Below are positions 5,539-7,575 of a stretch of DNA of 7,575 bases, piece by piece. The position numbers were made by a program, and so were the translations under genes. The notes under the pieces are model-generated. The model saw only the letters and a list, made by a program, of their open reading frames with translations, was not told where the DNA came from and did no database searches. How positions within the stretch are numbered: position 1 is the first letter of the stretch; each line of letters starts with the position of its first letter. This DNA is from Spirochaetaceae bacterium (GTDB lineage: Bacteria > Spirochaetota > Spirochaetia > Treponematales > Rectinemataceae), in NCBI GenBank assembly GCA_016794765.1, contig JAEUJG010000023.1, positions 1 to 7,575 of the forward strand, read 5' to 3'.

Positions 5539-6204
5539 ATGCGTGATTTCTTCGATTTCGTGGCGGCCACGTGGTCGGGCGCGCCGGCCATGGCGCGCGG
5601 CTTCGCGGTCCTCCTGGCCGGATGGCTCGGGGCCCTGCTGACGAAAGCCATTGTGCGGGGGCTCCTCGCGCTCCTCCGCTTCGACCGTTTCGCGGACAAG
5701 GTCGGCTTGGGCGCCTTCCTGGAGAAGGGAAAGGTGGACTATCGGCCCGCCAAGCTCGTGAGCGTCCTGTCGTACTGGCTGGCCATGGTGATCGTCTTTG
5801 TCATGGCTTCCCGGACCTTGGACATCGCGGCGGTGAACCGCATCTCCGACGGCATCGTGGATGCCCTGCCCGCCCTCTTCGCGGGCATCTTCGTCACCAT
5901 CATCGGACTCGTCATCGTCACCTTCCTTGGCAACGTCATCGAGACGATAGCGCGCAACGCGGCCTTCGGCGACGCCCGCGCCGTGGCGAGAATCTTCCGC
6001 TACATCGGCTTCGCCGCGATCCTCATCCTGGCCTCGGACCAGCTGGGCTTGGGCAAGGGCCTTCTCTCCACCTTCCTCGTCATCGGTTTCGCGGCCATCT
6101 CCCTGGCCTTCGCGATAGCCTTCGGGTTCGGCTCCGTGGACTTGGCCAGGGAGACGATGCAGAACCTCCTCAAGAAACTCAACGAGCGGTCGCGCAAGGA
6201 GTGA
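5539..6204 (+). CDS. MscS-type TM-helix membrane protein without the cytoplasmic beta domain
   Basis: This is a 221-residue inner-membrane protein. Hydrophobic segments lie at about 20-46, 72-93, 109-133, 153-168 and 175-197. The stretches PALFAGIFVTIIGLVIVTFLG (start 111) and STFLVIGFAAISLAFAIAFG (177-196) match the conserved 'TM helix' repeat of MscS-related proteins of the CmpX kind. The protein ends GFGSVDLARETMQNLLKKL (196-214), as such short proteins do, and has no room for the beta and alpha/beta domains that form the vestibule of MscS. It may sense membrane state or form or modify a channel; ion conduction is not shown by sequence. Its position next to solute-synthesis genes would suit an osmotic role, which is inference. 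The gene is divergent from the M20-like/gpgS operon, and the acetyltransferase gene follows after 35 bases, probably in the same transcript. Confidence 0.82.
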   Translation: MRDFFDFVAATWSGAPAMARGFAVLLAGWLGALLTKAIVRGLLALLRFDRFADKVGLGAFLEKGKVDYRPAKLVSVLSYWLAMVIVFVMASRTLDIAAVNRISDGIVDALPALFAGIFVTIIGLVIVTFLGNVIETIARNAAFGDARAVARIFRYIGFAAILILASDQLGLGKGLLSTFLVIGFAAISLAFAIAFGFGSVDLARETMQNLLKKLNERSRKE

Positions 6205-6239
6205 TGCCACCCGTGACTCAGACGCCGGGGGCCTGACCG

Positions 6240-6791
6240 ATGCCCCACGAATTCGCCGACATCGCCGAATCCAACGAACTCCGCGTGGCCGCCGCCCGGA
6301 TCCTCATGTCCACCTTCCTCGACAAGGGGAACAGCGCCTGGCCGGACCTGAAGAGCGCCCTCGCGGAGGTGGAGGAGTGCGTCGACGCGCCGAACTTCGC
6401 GATCGGCCTTCTCGAGGACGGCAAGCTCCTGGGCTGGGTGGGCCTCAGGCCCATGTACGACAAGACCTGGGAGCTCCACCCCCTGGTGGTGAAGACCGAA
6501 AGCCAGGGCAAGGGCATCGGCGCCCTCCTCCTCGGCGAGGTGGAGCGCGTCGCCCGGGAGCGCGGCCTCATCGGCATCATGCTGGGCACGGACGACGAGT
6601 TCTCCAAGACGAGCCTTTCCCAAACCGACCTGACCGAAGGGAACCTCCTCCGCGAGATCGAGGCGATCCGGAACCTGGACCGCCACCCCTTCGAGTTCTA
6701 CAAGAAATGCGGCTACTTCATCGTCGGCGTGGCGCCGAACGCCAACGGGCCGCGAAAGCCCGACATCTGGATGTGGAAGAGCCTGCTTTAA
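6240..6791 (+). CDS. GNAT acetyltransferase of the aminoglycoside 6'-N-acetyltransferase, AAC(6')-Ii-like, type
   Basis: The enzyme should transfer acetyl from acetyl-CoA to an amine. The 183-residue GNAT domain shows the acetyl-CoA loop QGKGIGALLL (89-98). It also shows a set of motifs shared with chromosomal AAC(6')-Ii of Enterococcus: WELHPLVV (77-84), LGTDDE (115-120), TSLSQTDL (124-131), HPFEFYKKCGYFIVGV (149-164) and NANGPRKPDIWMWK (167-180). The match runs along the C-terminal two thirds; the first 50 residues are more divergent. Length agrees with AAC(6')-Ii (about 180 aa). The start has a GGGGG run nine bases upstream (6226-6230). Enzymes of this sort are often intrinsic, with an unknown native substrate, so real aminoglycoside resistance cannot be claimed. 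It lies 35 bases after the MscS-like gene on the same strand, and no mobile-element signature surrounds it. Confidence 0.85.
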   Translation: MPHEFADIAESNELRVAAARILMSTFLDKGNSAWPDLKSALAEVEECVDAPNFAIGLLEDGKLLGWVGLRPMYDKTWELHPLVVKTESQGKGIGALLLGEVERVARERGLIGIMLGTDDEFSKTSLSQTDLTEGNLLREIEAIRNLDRHPFEFYKKCGYFIVGVAPNANGPRKPDIWMWKSLL

Positions 6792-6824
6792 AAACAGCGC
6801 GGCGGTTGGACTCGCTGCATTAAA

Positions 6825-6854
6825 ACCTCGGCACTTGACAATACTTGCCGAGGT
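6825..6854 (+). promoter_or_regulatory. abiE promoter region with inverted repeat (candidate AbiEi operator)
   Basis: ACCTCGGCA (6825-6833) and TGCCGAGGT (6846-6854) are perfect 9-bp inverted repeats separated by 12 bases. A perfect TTGACA (6835-6840) lies in the spacer, so a protein bound to the arms would straddle the -35 element. The -10 is poor: GAACAT (6859-6864) at 18 bases is the best candidate. Known AbiEi antitoxins repress their own operon by binding inverted repeats in the promoter. That this repeat is the site is inference from position and symmetry. Confidence 0.6.
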
Positions 6855-6869
6855 AATGGAACATGAAGT

Positions 6870-7469
6870 ATGGACATGCTTGAAGCCCGTATAGCCGCGC
6901 TCTTCCAGAACTCGCCCCTCGTGCGGGCACGGGATTTTGTCCAGGCGGGCATACCGATGATCGTCATCTCCCGGGCCGTGGCGGCAGGCAAGATCAAGAG
7001 GCTCGCCCGGGGTGTCTACTGCCGCGCCGACTATCGGCAAAACGAGAACGGCGATCTGGCGCTGGTGGCCCGCCGCGCGCCGGATGCGATCATCTGTCTC
7101 CTGTCGGCGCTGAGTTACCACGGGATCACGACCCAACTACCCTTCGAGGTCTGGATCGCGATTCCCCACAAGGCCTGGACTCCGAAGCTTGAGTATCCTT
7201 CGCTCCGGATCGTGCGGTACAGCGGCGACGTCTACGCCTTTGGCACGATGGTCGCCATGATCGAGGGGGTCCCCGTGCGCCTGACGACCATCGAGAAGAC
7301 CATCGCCGACTGCTTCAAGTTCAGGAACAAGATCGGGCTCGATGTCGCCTTGGAGGCGCTGCGCGAGGCGAAGGCGAAGGGAAAACTCGACCGGGACGAG
7401 CTCTGGGCCTGCGCCAAGGCGGACCGGGTCGCCAATGTCCTTCTTCCCTACCTTGAGGCGCTGTCATGA
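6870..7469 (+). CDS. abiEi: AbiEi-family antitoxin and transcriptional autorepressor (type IV toxin-antitoxin)
   Basis: AbiEi proteins repress the abiE operon and counter the AbiEii nucleotidyltransferase without forming a stable complex with it. The 199-residue protein begins with a winged helix-turn-helix (about 5-55), including RARDFVQAGIPMIVISRAVA (19-38) and GKIKRLARGVYCRADY (40-55), the classic AbiEi N-terminal pattern. The C-terminal domain follows with CLLSALSYHGI (76-86), VWIAIPHKAW (94-103) and VRLTTIEKTIADCFKFRNKI (136-155), also typical. ATG 6870 has GGA nine bases upstream; ATG 6876 is the alternative. The stop overlaps the next start as ATGA, the usual arrangement of the pair. 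Codon use includes more A/T-ending codons (ATA, GTA, AGT) than the genes to the left, which would fit acquisition as an accessory module. Confidence 0.88.
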   Translation: MDMLEARIAALFQNSPLVRARDFVQAGIPMIVISRAVAAGKIKRLARGVYCRADYRQNENGDLALVARRAPDAIICLLSALSYHGITTQLPFEVWIAIPHKAWTPKLEYPSLRIVRYSGDVYAFGTMVAMIEGVPVRLTTIEKTIADCFKFRNKIGLDVALEALREAKAKGKLDRDELWACAKADRVANVLLPYLEALS

Positions 7470-7575
7470 CCGAAGAAGGAAAAGCGCGATCGGTCCATGA
7501 TCGCCTGCTTGCGATCGCGCGGTCGAACAAGGTCGACTTCAACCTTCTTCTCGTAAAGTACGCGCTCGAGCGCTT
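7466..7575 (+). CDS. abiEii: AbiEii/AbiGii-family nucleotidyltransferase toxin, N-terminal fragment cut by the window edge
   Basis: Only 36 codons are visible. RSVHDRLLAIARSNKVDFNL (8-27) followed by LLVKYALER (28-36) matches the conserved start of AbiEii/AbiGii toxins (a leading helix, then 'F..LL..YALER'). The nucleotidyltransferase motif lies beyond the window, so catalytic residues cannot be checked. The start overlaps the abiEi stop by ATGA, which supports translational coupling. Full-length members are usually near 300 residues; completeness is unknown. Confidence 0.8.
   Translation, partial: MTEEGKARSVHDRLLAIARSNKVDFNLLLVKYALER

Noticed and set aside
5304..5699. Upstream extension of the M20-like reading frame
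   Set aside because: It overlaps the divergent MscS-like gene, is basic and low-complexity, and lies upstream of the GGAGGT ribosome site for ATG 5303.
4771..6210. A 479-codon minus-strand open frame over the MscS-like gene and the M20-like gene
   Set aside because: It is rich in Arg, Gly, Glu and His without domain character, and both genes below it have clear family motifs and ribosome sites. It is a GC-driven antisense shadow.
6792..6817. Minus-strand hairpin (CAGCG/CGCTG) followed by five Ts, as a terminator
   Set aside because: The stem is only 5-6 bp with a 13-base loop, and no minus-strand gene reads into it. It would not terminate the acetyltransferase transcript.
6863..6883. Six-codon ORF overlapping the abiEi start, as a possible leader peptide
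   Set aside because: It is too short to distinguish from chance and has no better ribosome site than abiEi itself.

Overview
The window is GC-rich bacterial DNA (roughly 70% G+C by eye) with densely packed genes. No lineage marker is present. The gene content is compatible with several GC-rich bacterial phyla; a spirochaete-like source is a weak guess only. High GC creates many long antisense open frames, and these were set aside.

Layout. (1) Positions 1-466, minus strand: the first 155 codons of a GH13 subfamily 18 sugar phosphorylase (sucrose phosphorylase / glucosylglycerate phosphorylase group), cut by the window edge. (2) Positions 467-550: a short divergent promoter region with an 8-bp-arm palindrome over the phosphorylase start codon. 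(3) Positions 551-2925, plus strand: a GT4-like glycosyltransferase followed, with an ATGA overlap, by a HAD-superfamily hydrolase. (4) Positions 2998-5303, minus strand, convergent to (3): an M20-peptidase-fold protein that appears to have lost its metal ligands, followed closely by a GT81 glucosyl-3-phosphoglycerate synthase. (5) Positions 5539-6791, plus strand, divergent from (4): an MscS-type TM-helix membrane protein and an AAC(6')-like GNAT acetyltransferase. (6) Positions 6870-7575, plus strand: an AbiEi antitoxin and the start of its AbiEii nucleotidyltransferase toxin, preceded by an inverted repeat.

How it fits together. GpgS makes glucosyl-3-phosphoglycerate, the precursor of the compatible solute glucosylglycerate. 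A GH13_18 phosphorylase is the known type of enzyme for phosphorolytic recovery of glucosylglycerate. The GT4 enzyme and HAD protein between them would suit a further glycosylation and dephosphorylation step, as in mannosylglucosylglycerate synthesis in Petrotoga. The best reading is therefore a locus for making and recycling a glycosylglycerate solute, possibly a decorated one. A channel-like membrane protein and a peptidase-fold pseudoenzyme of unknown role sit beside it. The AbiE cassette at the right is a separate accessory module.
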